A DNA stretch of 64,000 nucleotides from assembly GCF_044788715.1 (NCBI RefSeq), contig NZ_CP173170.1, positions 1,240,001-1,304,000 on the forward strand, written 5' to 3'. A program made the translations under genes and the position numbers. This DNA comes from Methylotuvimicrobium sp018830325. GTDB lineage: Bacteria; Pseudomonadota; Gammaproteobacteria; Methylococcales; Methylomonadaceae. How positions within the stretch are numbered: the first letter of the stretch is position 1; every line of letters starts with the position of its first letter. Below, in pieces: positions 27,505 through 34,113 of the stretch. The notes beneath the pieces are model-generated. The model did not search any database, was not told where the DNA came from, and worked only from the letters and a program-made list of their open reading frames with translations.

Positions 27505-27702
27505 CAAATTTAGGCATTAGCGTATGGAGGCGTCGGGGTGTTCGGCAAAGGCTTTGGCAGCATGGATGCTGTCATAGAGCCTACATGGACGTATTCACCC
27601 AGCACCTAAATTATCCAAGATAATTAACCATAGCCAATGAGCTATGGAATTTAGGTGCTGGGTTCACGGCGTTCTTTGACGGTCACCCCGGTGCCGAATT
27701 TG
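27505..27702 (-). repeat. Palindromic element family A, copy 1 (interrupted)
   Basis: The outer ends are related inverted repeats (CGTCGGGGTGTTCGGCAAAG on the left, CTTTGACGGTCACCCCGGTG on the right). The core, read on the minus strand, is CGCCGTGAA then TGAATACGTCCATGTAGGCT, matching cores at 38471, 41825 and 46941. The core is split at TTCA by the family B insertion. Confidence 0.75.
27598..27662. mobile_element. Family B inverted-repeat insertion with 4-bp target duplication, copy 1
   Basis: 65 bp bounded by CCCAGCACCTAAATT and AATTTAGGTGCTGGG and flanked on both sides by TTCA (27594-27597 and 27663-27666). A 64-bp copy at 41836-41899 is flanked by TGAA at the same point of the same host repeat, and 46949-46952 shows that repeat uninterrupted. 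Too short to encode a protein, so any mobility would depend on a transposase elsewhere. Confidence 0.8.
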
Positions 27703-27796
27703 ATCTACGATAAGTATGCTTATTCTGTGAAGGCGCTTAATGGCATGGGGTTTAGTGGGTGATGGTTTATTTGTTGTGTTTTTGGGAGGGTAGGCA

Positions 27797-28639
27797 ATGA
27801 GGTTTAAATTAGGTTGCGATCTCGAATATCAGGTTGATTCCTTTAGTACGTTTATTTTTAATTTTCGAATCGCGCAGATCGACTGCCAAAAGATTATTAG
27901 CGAACATCTGCAATTGAATCCTGTTATTCCTGTTGATGAGTTTGCGGCGCCCGTTCTAGAAAATCGATATTTCAGAGTCAATGTATCGGCAGGAACGAAT
28001 TTGCACGTTTCGTATCGGGCAGAAGTTGAAATGTCGCACTTTTACGGTGATCCGAACCGAATCGTGGAAATTCAGCCGGCGGATTTACCGAAAGAAACCT
28101 GGCCTTATCTCTACCCGAGCCGCTTCTGTCAATCGGACCGGCTAATTAATCTTGCCCTTTCGGAGTTTGGTGGAGAGTTGATGGGTTATTCCAGAGTCAC
28201 GGCCATCTGTAATTGGATTTTTGATAAAGTTTATTATCAATACGGTGCCAGTAGTTCGCATACTTCCGCATTCGATACCGCTACTGAGCGAATCGGGGTG
28301 TGCCGGGATTTCGCGCATTTGGGCATTGCGTTTTGCAGGGCCTTGAATATTCCGGCGCGGTTTGTCTCCAGTTATGCTTATGGGTTGGCGACACCCGATT
28401 TTCATGCCTGTTTCGAAGCCTATTTGGATAATCGATGGTATTTATTCGACGCCACCCGTCTGGCGCCGCAGAACGGTATCGTGCGTATCGGCACGGGGCG
28501 CGACGCGGCCGATGTTTCGATAGCCACAATCTTCGGAAATGTTTCAATGAACGATATGCGTATTTTTATCGAGCATGTTCCGGATCCGGATTGTCCCGGA
28601 ATTCCGGAGCCGACGACCGAGGCCATTGCGATTTTATGA
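27797..28639 (+). CDS. Transglutaminase-like cysteine protease family protein
   Basis: 280 residues. A beta-rich N-terminal domain (1-115) precedes a transglutaminase core with the presumed triad Cys (ERIGVCRDFAHL), His (TPDFHACFEAYL) and Asp (WYLFDATR). There is no signal peptide, so a cytoplasmic location is likely. Bacterial members are peptidases or amide-modifying enzymes of mostly unknown substrate. GGGAGGGTAGGCA precedes the ATG. It stands alone, converging with the small membrane protein at 28685. Confidence 0.88.
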   Translation: MRFKLGCDLEYQVDSFSTFIFNFRIAQIDCQKIISEHLQLNPVIPVDEFAAPVLENRYFRVNVSAGTNLHVSYRAEVEMSHFYGDPNRIVEIQPADLPKETWPYLYPSRFCQSDRLINLALSEFGGELMGYSRVTAICNWIFDKVYYQYGASSSHTSAFDTATERIGVCRDFAHLGIAFCRALNIPARFVSSYAYGLATPDFHACFEAYLDNRWYLFDATRLAPQNGIVRIGTGRDAADVSIATIFGNVSMNDMRIFIEHVPDPDCPGIPEPTTEAIAIL

Positions 28640-28684
28640 GGCTGAATTCTGCCGGGATTTTCAGAATAATCGAGTTGTTTGGTC

Positions 28685-29071
28685 TTATTGCTCGCCATAA
28701 ACCCTTTTTATCAGTGTCAGGAACCATTGCGGGCGGAAGATGACGATGAACAGCGCGATTAGACTGACAGTTGGGATAGGTCCGATATCGAGCAGCATGA
28801 ACACGATCATCGCCGATAAAAGTTGAAGCCGGGCGACGGCTGACGCAAGGTTTTTTTTTCGCCCCGGATTGCCATCGGATGCGCCGGAGCTATCCGGCAA
28901 AGTTGGATTTTGCCGCGAATTTCGATAGATATTATCGACAAGGGTCTTAAACCAGCGCGGGCGGAACAAGGCAACGAACGCACCAATCGGTGAGGCGATC
29001 GGAAACGGTCCGATGCTTGCGATTACGATCAGAATCAATGCAAAAACGCACTTCAAGCGTATCGTTGTCAT
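28685..29071 (-). CDS. Small membrane protein with internal duplication
   Basis: 128 residues, not recognised. Two similar halves, each a membrane hairpin ending in a basic amphipathic segment: GPFPIASPIGAFVALFRPRW then FKTLVDNIY, and GPIPTVSLIALFIVIFRPQW then FLTLIKRVY. The halves are joined by a polar linker (about 50-75). The pattern suggests an ancient in-frame duplication of a small hydrophobic unit. No function can be proposed. Confidence 0.7.
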   Translation of the reverse strand: MTTIRLKCVFALILIVIASIGPFPIASPIGAFVALFRPRWFKTLVDNIYRNSRQNPTLPDSSGASDGNPGRKKNLASAVARLQLLSAMIVFMLLDIGPIPTVSLIALFIVIFRPQWFLTLIKRVYGEQ

Positions 29072-29228
29072 TTTCTATGTCCTATTGTCACGATTTTGTT
29101 CGATGGCTCGGAAATGGCTAAATCAATTAATATCAGCGTAACTTGGAGTGTTGGTACCGTCAATTTACGATTTAAGTATTGATCCTAAAAAGAGCAGTTG
29201 AGAGCCTCAAACTACCGTTCGCCCTGAT

Positions 29229-29275
29229 CCCTTCGGCTACGCTCAGGAGAGCCCCTTCGGCTACGCTCAGGAGAG
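29229..29275 (+). repeat. Direct repeat, 24-bp period, two copies
   Basis: Two identical 23-bp copies starting CCCTTCGGCTACGCTCAGGA, one base apart. Sequences of this kind (CTTCGGCTACGCTCAGG) are common intergenic repeats in proteobacteria. Confidence 0.7.
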
Positions 29276-29496
29276 CCAAGTCGAAGGATGAGCGGGAGTT
29301 TGAGGCTTCACCCGGTCGGTGAAAGTGTTGTAGCCCCTTCATGCTTCGGCTTGGCTCAGCACGAACGTTCTACAACACATGTCAATAGCTCTTTTCAGGT
29401 TGATCGTTCATTAATTCCACACTTTAAGTATTGTGTAGCGAGGCATTGTGGTGGTTTATGTTCGGATGGTGCCTCAAATAAATTTAATTTAAATCG

Positions 29497-29524
29497 TTGC
29501 AAAAAATAAATGCTTCGATATAAT
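29497..29524 (+). promoter_or_regulatory. Promoter for tRNA-Val
   Basis: TTGCAA (29497-29502) and a perfect TATAAT (29519-29524) with a 16-bp spacer, ending 24 bp before the tRNA. Confidence 0.75.
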
Positions 29525-29548
29525 AGCGGGCCTGAACACAAAGACCTT

Positions 29549-29625
29549 AGGCGCGTAGCTCAGTTGGTTAGAGCACCACCTTGACATGGTGGGGGTCGTT
29601 GGTTCGAATCCAATCGCGCCTACCA
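29549..29625 (+). tRNA. tRNA-Val (GAC anticodon)
   Basis: 77 nt with encoded CCA. Acceptor AGGCGCG pairs fully with CGCGCCT; the D arm has AGCTCAGTTGGTTAGAGC; the anticodon loop is TTGACAT (GAC); the T loop is TTCGAAT. A terminator follows directly. Confidence 0.96.
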
Positions 29626-29631
29626 AATTTC

Positions 29632-29657
29632 AAAGCACCGTATATCGGTGCTTTTTT
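29632..29657 (+). terminator. Rho-independent terminator of tRNA-Val
   Basis: AAAGCACCG and CGGTGCTTT pair around TATAT, followed by a run of T. It lies 7 bp after the tRNA CCA end and 32 bp before thrS. Confidence 0.85.
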
Positions 29658-29688
29658 GTTAGTGAACCTTGATCAGTCTTAAATTAAC

Positions 29689-31596
29689 ATGCCGGTAATC
29701 ACACTCCCCGATGGATCACAGCGTGAATTCGACCATTCCGTCACAGTTATGGATGTGGCCCGGTCTATCGGTTCCGGATTGGCAAAAGCTACATTGGCCG
29801 GTCGTGTTGACGATAAGTTGGTCGATGCCGAAACGGTCATCGAACAAGATGCCCATTTGCAGATTGTAACTGCTAAAGATGAAGAAGGCATCGACGTAAT
29901 TCGTCATTCGGCTGCGCATTTGCTGGCGCAAGCGGTTAAGCGCTTGTTTCCGGATGCGCAGGTAACGATCGGTCCGGTCGTAGAAAACGGATTTTATTAC
30001 GACTTTTCCTATAAAAGACCCTTTACACCGGACGATCTTGCAGCGATCGAAAAAATGATGCAGCAAATCGCCGCCGAAGATGTCGCAATCAAGCGCTTTC
30101 TGTTGTCGCGCGACGATGCGGTTAAGTTTTTTAAGGATCAAGGCGAAGCTTATAAGGCCGAGATCATCGAGTCGATTCCGGACAATGAAGATTTGTCTTT
30201 GTATGCCCAAGGTGAGTTTACCGATTTATGCCGCGGACCTCATGTGCCGAGCACAGGTAAACTAAAGGCCTTCAAATTAATGAAGATTGCAGGCGCTTAT
30301 TGGCGCGGCGATTCCAACAACGAAATGCTGCAGCGTATTTACGGTACTGCCTGGGGCGATAGCAAAGAGCTGAAGGCCTATCTGCATCGCCTGGAAGAAG
30401 CCGAGAAGCGCGATCACCGTAAGTTAGCCAAATCTCTCGATTTGTTTCATGCTCAAGAAGAAGCGCCTGGTATGGTGTTCTGGCACAGCAAGGGCTGGAC
30501 GCTTTATCAGCAGATCGAACAGTATATCCGCAATAAACTACGTATTAACGGCTACCAGGAAGTCAAAACGCCGCAAGTCGTCGATCGATCGTTGTGGGAA
30601 AAGTCCGGGCATTGGGATAAGTTCGGCGATATGATTTTTACGACGCATTCGGAAAATCGCGATTATGCGATCAAGCCGATGAACTGTCCTTGCCATGTGC
30701 AAATTTACAATCACGGACTAAAAAGTTACCGCGATTTACCGATTCGCATGGCCGAATTCGGTTCCTGTCATCGTAACGAGCCTTCAGGGACCTTGCATGG
30801 CTTGATGCGGGTTAGAAACTTTGTGCAGGACGATGCGCATATTTTCTGTACCGAGGATCAAATTCAACAGGAAGTCTCGATATTTATCGACTTATTATTT
30901 GAAGTTTACAAAGATTTCGGCTTCCGCGAAGTCATTATCAAATTATCGACCCGGCCGGAAAATAGGGTAGGTGACGATTCGGTCTGGGATAAGGCTGAGG
31001 AAGCGCTGGAAGTCGCATTGAACAACAAAGGTCTGGACTGGCAGTTGCAGCCCGGTGAAGGCGCTTTCTACGGACCGAAAATCGAGTTCTCGTTAAAGGA
31101 TTGTATCGGCAGGGTCTGGCAATGCGGTACGATACAAGTCGATTTTTCAATGCCTGGTCGACTCGGTGCGAGTTATATTGCCGAAGACGGTTCTAAACAA
31201 GTACCTGTGATGTTGCATAGAGCAATACTCGGTTCGCTCGAACGTTTCATCGGTATCCTGATCGAACAGCATGCCGGTACCTTCCCGCTCTGGCTCTCTC
31301 CGGTACAGGTTGCTGTACTGAATATTGCCGACAGACAAGCCGAATATGCCGAACAAGTCGTACGTAAGCTGGAGAAACAAGGCTTCAGAACGATAATTGA
31401 CTTGAGAAATGAGAAGATAGGCTTTAAAATTCGCGAACACTCTATGCAACGGGTGCCGTATCTTCTGATTATTGGTGATAAAGAAATGGACAATCAGTTA
31501 GTTACGGTTAGGACGCAAAAGGGTGAAGATTTAGGCAGTCTTTCAATCGATCAATTGACCGAACGGCTAGGTAGCGAGATTGAAGACAAAAAATAA
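29689..31596 (+). CDS. thrS: Threonyl-tRNA synthetase
   Basis: 635 residues. TGS domain (1-62), editing domain with HSAAHLLAQAVKRLFP and the CRGPHVPSTG zinc/editing block, class II catalytic core (MNCPCHVQIY, motif 2 with RNEPSGTLHGLMRVR, motif 3 LGSLERFIGILIE) and anticodon-binding domain. It charges tRNA-Thr. It leads the thrS-infC-rpmI-rplT cluster; infC begins 22 bp after the stop. Confidence 0.97.
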   Translation: MPVITLPDGSQREFDHSVTVMDVARSIGSGLAKATLAGRVDDKLVDAETVIEQDAHLQIVTAKDEEGIDVIRHSAAHLLAQAVKRLFPDAQVTIGPVVENGFYYDFSYKRPFTPDDLAAIEKMMQQIAAEDVAIKRFLLSRDDAVKFFKDQGEAYKAEIIESIPDNEDLSLYAQGEFTDLCRGPHVPSTGKLKAFKLMKIAGAYWRGDSNNEMLQRIYGTAWGDSKELKAYLHRLEEAEKRDHRKLAKSLDLFHAQEEAPGMVFWHSKGWTLYQQIEQYIRNKLRINGYQEVKTPQVVDRSLWEKSGHWDKFGDMIFTTHSENRDYAIKPMNCPCHVQIYNHGLKSYRDLPIRMAEFGSCHRNEPSGTLHGLMRVRNFVQDDAHIFCTEDQIQQEVSIFIDLLFEVYKDFGFREVIIKLSTRPENRVGDDSVWDKAEEALEVALNNKGLDWQLQPGEGAFYGPKIEFSLKDCIGRVWQCGTIQVDFSMPGRLGASYIAEDGSKQVPVMLHRAILGSLERFIGILIEQHAGTFPLWLSPVQVAVLNIADRQAEYAEQVVRKLEKQGFRTIIDLRNEKIGFKIREHSMQRVPYLLIIGDKEMDNQLVTVRTQKGEDLGSLSIDQLTERLGSEIEDKK

Positions 31597-31605
31597 TCAT
31601 TGTTT

Positions 31606-31610
31606 GGAGG
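31606..31610 (+). promoter_or_regulatory. Shine-Dalgarno sequence fixing the infC start
   Basis: GGAGG ends eight bases before the ATC at 31619. There is no ATG, GTG or TTG in frame nearby that gives a full-length IF3, so this site supports the unusual start codon. Confidence 0.7.
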
Positions 31611-31618
31611 ATTAGGGT

Positions 31619-32143
31619 ATCTCAGCGAAAAAAGACGAAGTGCGCATAAATGACACGATCACCTCGAGAAGGGTGAGAGTCGTTGGCGCAGATGGCGAAG
31701 CGCTCGGCATTATATCGATCGATGAAGCAAAGCAGCTGGCTTATGATAACGACCTGGATCTGGTGGAGATTTCACCGAATGCGGATCCGCCGGTTTGCAA
31801 GGTCATGGATTACGGCAAGTTTCAGTTCGAGCAAAATAAGAAACAGCAGGCCGCCAAGAAAAAGCAAAAACAGATACAGGTTAAGGAAGTCAAGTTTCGT
31901 CCGGGCACCGAAGAAGGAGACTATCAGGTTAAATTGAAAAACCTGACTAAGTTCCTCGAAGAAGGCAATAAAACCAAAATTACACTCCGTTTTCGCGGTC
32001 GTGAAATGGCTCATAAAGAGTTAGGCATGGATTTATTGAAGCGTATCGAAAAGGATTTGGAAGAGCTGGCCTTAGTTGAACAGTTCCCTAAAATGGAAGG
32101 CCGTCAAATGGTTATGGTCATGGGGCCGAAAAAGAAAAAATAA
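31619..32143 (+). CDS. infC: Translation initiation factor IF-3, ATC start
   Basis: 174 residues if read from ATC 31619 (xSAKKDEVRINDTITSRRV). The first conventional start in frame is the GTG at 31640, which lacks a ribosome-binding site and would remove the basic N-terminal tail. Two-domain IF3: N-domain with LDLVEISPNADPPVCKVMDY, lysine-rich linker, C-domain with KFRPGTEEGDYQVKLKNL and FRGREMAH. IF3 discriminates against rare start codons; infC of Escherichia coli uses ATT and is thereby self-regulated, and an ATC start here would serve the same feedback. Confidence 0.92.
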   Translation: MSAKKDEVRINDTITSRRVRVVGADGEALGIISIDEAKQLAYDNDLDLVEISPNADPPVCKVMDYGKFQFEQNKKQQAAKKKQKQIQVKEVKFRPGTEEGDYQVKLKNLTKFLEEGNKTKITLRFRGREMAHKELGMDLLKRIEKDLEELALVEQFPKMEGRQMVMVMGPKKKK

Positions 32144-32291
32144 AAGGTCGTCGTTTGATGCGTCCTTGTTGCTAGGAAGGCAGCAGAAAGCGTTGCCTAG
32201 AGTAATGCGACACAAATTCTTCAGGGCCTTGCATTTTGCCTTGTCGGGTTTAAATCTCAAGGAAACTTACTATTTTAATCGGAGCAAACAA
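32144..32291 (+). promoter_or_regulatory. infC-rpmI spacer, possible L20-responsive leader
   Basis: 148 bases between infC and rpmI. In many bacteria this leader is where ribosomal protein L20 represses rpmI-rplT. Short complementary blocks are present (CTAGGAAGGCA, then TTGCCTAG), but I could not establish the known pseudoknot by eye. Confidence 0.3.
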
Positions 32292-32486
32292 ATGCCAAAA
32301 ATTAAAACTAATCGCGGTGCGGCAAAGCGTTTCAAAAAAACCGCAGGCGGATTTAAGTGCGGACAATCGCATCGCCGTCATATTTTGACAAAAAAGTCCA
32401 CTAAAAGAAAAAGACAGTTGCGTAAAGCGGCTCATCTTCACCCGTCCGACGTGCGCATGGCGACACGTATGATGCCTTACAGTTAA
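32292..32486 (+). CDS. rpmI: 50S ribosomal protein L35
   Basis: 64 residues, very basic: MPKIKTNRGAAKRFKKTAGG, SHRRHILTKKSTKRKRQLRK, and a C-terminus ending in MMPYS. The length is typical. The frame is open further upstream but L35 homology starts at the ATG at 32292. Confidence 0.97.
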   Translation: MPKIKTNRGAAKRFKKTAGGFKCGQSHRRHILTKKSTKRKRQLRKAAHLHPSDVRMATRMMPYS

Positions 32487-32504
32487 AACGACAGGAGAAG
32501 AACA

Positions 32505-32867
32505 GTGGCAAGAGTTAAACGTGGCGTAACAGCCAGAGCAAGACATAAAAAGATTTTAAAGCAAGCGAAAGGATACTACGGCGCACGTAGCCGGGTTTAT
32601 CGCGTTGCTAAGCAAGCAGTAATCAAGGCAGGCCAATATGCCTACCGTGACCGCAAACAGAAAAAACGTCAATTCCGCGCATTATGGATTGTTCGTATCA
32701 ACGCCGCTGCGCGTCTGTGCGGAATGTCCTATAGCCGTTTCATCAATGGTTTGAACAAAGCCAATGTTGCGGTCGATCGTAAAGTTTTAGCCGATTTGGC
32801 CGTGCGTGACATGGAAGCTTTCGCGGAATTGGCTAAAATTGCGCAAGCTAACTGCAGTAAGCCCTAA
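32505..32867 (+). CDS. rplT: 50S ribosomal protein L20
   Basis: 120 residues, GTG start preceded by AGGAGAAG. Contains the L20 signature KGYYGARSRVYRVAKQA and YRDRKQKKRQFRALWIVRIN. It is an early 23S rRNA assembly protein and, in many bacteria, translational repressor of its own operon. It lies 18 bp after rpmI. Confidence 0.97.
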   Translation: MARVKRGVTARARHKKILKQAKGYYGARSRVYRVAKQAVIKAGQYAYRDRKQKKRQFRALWIVRINAAARLCGMSYSRFINGLNKANVAVDRKVLADLAVRDMEAFAELAKIAQANCSKP

Positions 32868-32919
32868 AAACAGAAAGACCGGTCGGGTCGGTTCATTCTA
32901 GCTTTTCGCTATTTACGAA

Positions 32920-33006
32920 ATGGCTATGACGCAGGGTGCGCATCGCGCACCTTCCTCAATAGCGACCGATCCTCAAGTGTTTTTCTTTAAAGTGCGCGTT
33001 TCTTAG
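32920..33006 (+). CDS. Candidate Phe-rich leader peptide of pheST
   Basis: A 28-codon frame (ATG 32920 or 32926) that ends FFFKVRVS. Three consecutive Phe codons (TTT TTC TTT, 32980-32988) stand shortly before its TAG stop, which lies at the base of a terminator hairpin (33005-33042). This matches the layout of the pheM attenuator of Escherichia coli between rplT and pheS, although the sequence differs and the ribosome-binding site is weak. Confidence 0.4.
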   Translation: MAMTQGAHRAPSSIATDPQVFFFKVRVS

Positions 33007-33042
33007 TGCGGCCGCTTTAGTAATGAAGCGGCCGTACTTTTT
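33005..33042 (+). terminator. Terminator/attenuator between rplT and pheS
   Basis: AGTGCGGCCGCTT pairs with AAGCGGCCGTACT (one mismatch) across a short loop, followed by five T. It ends 37 bp before pheS. An alternative pairing of AAAGTG (32989-32994) with CGCTTT (33013-33018) would overlap the Phe codons and break the terminator. Confidence 0.8.
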
Positions 33043-33079
33043 GGATATTTCCCATTCATTTCTAATAGCGAGTTGAGCA

Positions 33080-34099
33080 GTGTCGGCTACTCTCGAAGAT
33101 CTCCTGGCGCAAGCTTTACAAGAACTTGCGAATTCTCAAGACCTCAATCAGTTGGATCAGGTGCGCGTTCATTATCTAGGCAAAAAAGGCCTATTTACGC
33201 TGCAGATGAAAGAATTGGGCAGGCTCGATCCGCAGCAGCGACGAGAAGCCGGGCAGGTCATCAATCAAGCTAAAAACCAATTTCAAGAAGCGCTTGAAGC
33301 GAAGAAGCAAGCGTTAGAAGCAGCAGCGCTGCAGCAACGGTTAGCGAGCGAATCTATCGATGTGACATTGCCGGGACGAGGGCAGCAGGTTGCGGGGTTA
33401 CACCCGGTTAGCCGAACCTTACGCCGTATCGCCAAGATATTCGCCGGCGTCGGCTTCGATGTCGTCGAAGGTCCCGAAATCGAAGACGATTATCATAACT
33501 TCGGGGCATTAAACATTCCGGATCATCATCCGGCGCGAGCAATGCACGATACCTTTTATTTCGATGCTCATACGGTACTCCGCACCCACACTTCACCGGT
33601 ACAGATTCGTGTCATGGAAACGCAGCGTCCGCCGTTGAAAGTCATCGCGCCGGGGCGGGTCTATCGTTGCGATTCGGATATTACGCATACGCCGATGTTT
33701 CATCAGGTCGAAGGCTTTTTGGTCGATAGCGGAGTAAGTTTTGCCGATTTAAAAGGCGTCGTTTATGAATTTCTGAGTGCCTTCTTCGAAAAGGACATTC
33801 AAGTCCGCTTCCGGCCATCCTATTTTCCGTTTACCGAGCCCTCCGCCGAAGTCGATATCGAGTGCGTGATGTGCGAAGGAAAAGGCTGCCGCGTTTGCGG
33901 ACATACCGGTTGGCTCGAAGTGATGGGTTGCGGCATGATTCATCCCGAAGTGTTTAAATCGGTGGGTATTAACGGCGAGCTTTATTCGGGCTTCGCATTC
34001 GGTATGGGGGTCGAGCGACTGGCGATGCTGCGTTATGGAATCAACGATTTAAGGTTGTTTTTCGAAAACGATCTGAAATTTTTGCAGCAATTTAGGTAG
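33080..34099 (+). CDS. pheS: Phenylalanyl-tRNA synthetase alpha subunit
   Basis: 339 residues, GTG start. An N-terminal coiled coil (1-85) is followed by the class II catalytic core: PVSRTLRRI, GPEIEDDYHNFGALNIP, motif 2 with FHQVEGFLVD, the CVMCEGKGCRVCGHTGWLEV segment and motif 3 GFAFGMGVERLAMLRYG. It forms the alpha2-beta2 enzyme with PheT, encoded 14 bp downstream. Confidence 0.97.
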   Translation: MSATLEDLLAQALQELANSQDLNQLDQVRVHYLGKKGLFTLQMKELGRLDPQQRREAGQVINQAKNQFQEALEAKKQALEAAALQQRLASESIDVTLPGRGQQVAGLHPVSRTLRRIAKIFAGVGFDVVEGPEIEDDYHNFGALNIPDHHPARAMHDTFYFDAHTVLRTHTSPVQIRVMETQRPPLKVIAPGRVYRCDSDITHTPMFHQVEGFLVDSGVSFADLKGVVYEFLSAFFEKDIQVRFRPSYFPFTEPSAEVDIECVMCEGKGCRVCGHTGWLEVMGCGMIHPEVFKSVGINGELYSGFAFGMGVERLAMLRYGINDLRLFFENDLKFLQQFR

Positions 34100-34113
34100 G
34101 TTAAGGTCGGATC

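Larger units (their letters stand above)
27391..27796. other. Intergenic region packed with repeats
   Basis: 406 bases without a gene. From left to right: the tail of the heptamer repeat, a half copy of family C (27434-27483), and a family A palindromic element (27505-27702) interrupted by the family B insertion. GGGAGG stands before the ATG of the next gene. Confidence 0.7.
29072..29548. other. Intergenic region upstream of tRNA-Val
   Basis: 477 bases. It contains a 24-bp-period direct repeat (CCCTTCGGCTACGCTCAGGA at 29229 and again at 29253), a diverged third relative near 29335-29365, and the tRNA promoter at the right end. A frame at 29288-29509 is made of this repeat DNA and is not proposed as a gene. 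Confidence 0.6.

Noticed and set aside
29288..29509. 73-codon frame upstream of tRNA-Val
   Set aside because: Composed of direct-repeat DNA and the tRNA promoter region.
32076..32291. Upstream extension of the L35 frame
   Set aside because: L35 homology begins at ATG 32292; the extension overlaps the end of infC and has no ribosomal-protein similarity.
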